5,115 nt of DNA from OMOG01 sp041485845 (GTDB lineage: Bacteria; Acidobacteriota; Terriglobia; Bryobacterales; Bryobacteraceae): contig JBGPKH010000654.1 in the NCBI GenBank assembly GCA_041485845.1, forward strand, positions 1-5,115, in the 5' to 3' direction. The notes under the pieces are model-generated. The model saw only the letters and a program-made list of their open reading frames with translations, was not told the origin of the DNA and ran no database searches. Numbering within the stretch: position 1 is the stretch's first letter; every line of letters begins with the position of its first letter. The position numbers were made by a program, and so were the translations under genes. This document shows, piece after piece, positions 4,989 to 5,115 of the stretch.

Positions 4989-5115
4989 ATGAGTCTCATG
5001 CGCGAGATTCGCGAGTTTCCCGTGCCGCGCCAGTCGGTGGCTCTCTGGTGGCTCGGCCAGAACGGCTTCATCTTCAAGTCGGCCGAAGGCACGCTGCTTT
5101 CGACCGACCTCTACC
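4989..5115 (+). CDS. MBL-fold metal-dependent hydrolase (UlaG-like), N-terminal part, runs off the window
   Basis: From the ATG at 4989 the plus strand is open to the window end, giving 42 residues. The segment VALWWLGQNGFIFKSAEG (17-34) followed by TLLSTDLY (35-42) matches the opening of the UlaG-like metallo-beta-lactamase-fold hydrolases, which typically read WLGQ(A/N)GF, a strand with K, and then a strand ending in an Asp-Pro-Tyr-like turn. The metal-binding HxHxDH motif would lie further on, outside the window, so activity and completeness cannot be judged. A second in-frame ATG at 4998 (M4) is an alternative start. No clear Shine-Dalgarno precedes either. The upstream region holds the 12-bp direct repeat. 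It is the only plus-strand gene with support in this window. Family members hydrolyse varied substrates (lactones, phosphoesters); the substrate is unknown. Confidence 0.75.
   Translation, partial: MSLMREIREFPVPRQSVALWWLGQNGFIFKSAEGTLLSTDLY

Noticed and set aside
4595..5092. Minus-strand 165-codon frame spanning the divergent intergenic gap
   Set aside because: It crosses the start regions of two better-supported genes, has no recognisable motif and overlaps the membrane protein in another frame.

Overview
The window looks like chromosomal DNA from a high-GC bacterium. The gene types, the dispersed palindromes inside genes and the codon style are compatible with an Acidobacteria (Bryobacterales/Solibacter-like) genome. 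That assignment is an impression, because there is no rRNA or other phylogenetic marker here. Almost all of the window is coded on the minus strand, with short gaps or overlaps.

Layout, read from the right edge along the minus strand. (1) A divergent intergenic gap of about 41 nt (4948-4988) carries a perfect 12-bp direct repeat. To its right, on the plus strand, an MBL-fold (UlaG-like) hydrolase begins and runs off the window. (2) On the minus strand come a 105-aa small membrane protein, a short 191-aa NACHT-type NTPase that stops just after the nucleotide-binding core, and a 306-aa PfkB-family sugar/nucleoside kinase. (3) A long imperfect inverted repeat (3004-3081) lies between the kinase and the next gene and reaches into that gene's 5' end. 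(4) A tightly coupled set of three follows: a 518-aa GT39/ArnT-like membrane glycosyltransferase, a YbjQ/UPF0145 (DUF74) protein whose start lies inside the glycosyltransferase's 3' end, and a DapF-family protein joined to it by an ATGA overlap. (5) After a gap of about 100 nt comes a DUF433 antitoxin followed by the first 15 codons of a DUF5615 PIN-like toxin, starting at a TTG that overlaps the antitoxin stop and cut by the left edge.

The most striking observation is in the DapF homologue. Both catalytic cysteines of the family are serine (S74 and S214), and the histidine partner of the first cysteine is glutamine (Q157), while the substrate-binding Asn, Glu and Arg residues are kept. The same gene carries a perfect 9-bp palindrome in a variable loop. 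A second, larger repeat appears to supply the start codon and first 20 residues of the glycosyltransferase. The minimal NACHT protein paired with a small membrane protein is the other candidate for unusual biology. No evidence ties the genes into one pathway beyond co-direction and overlap.
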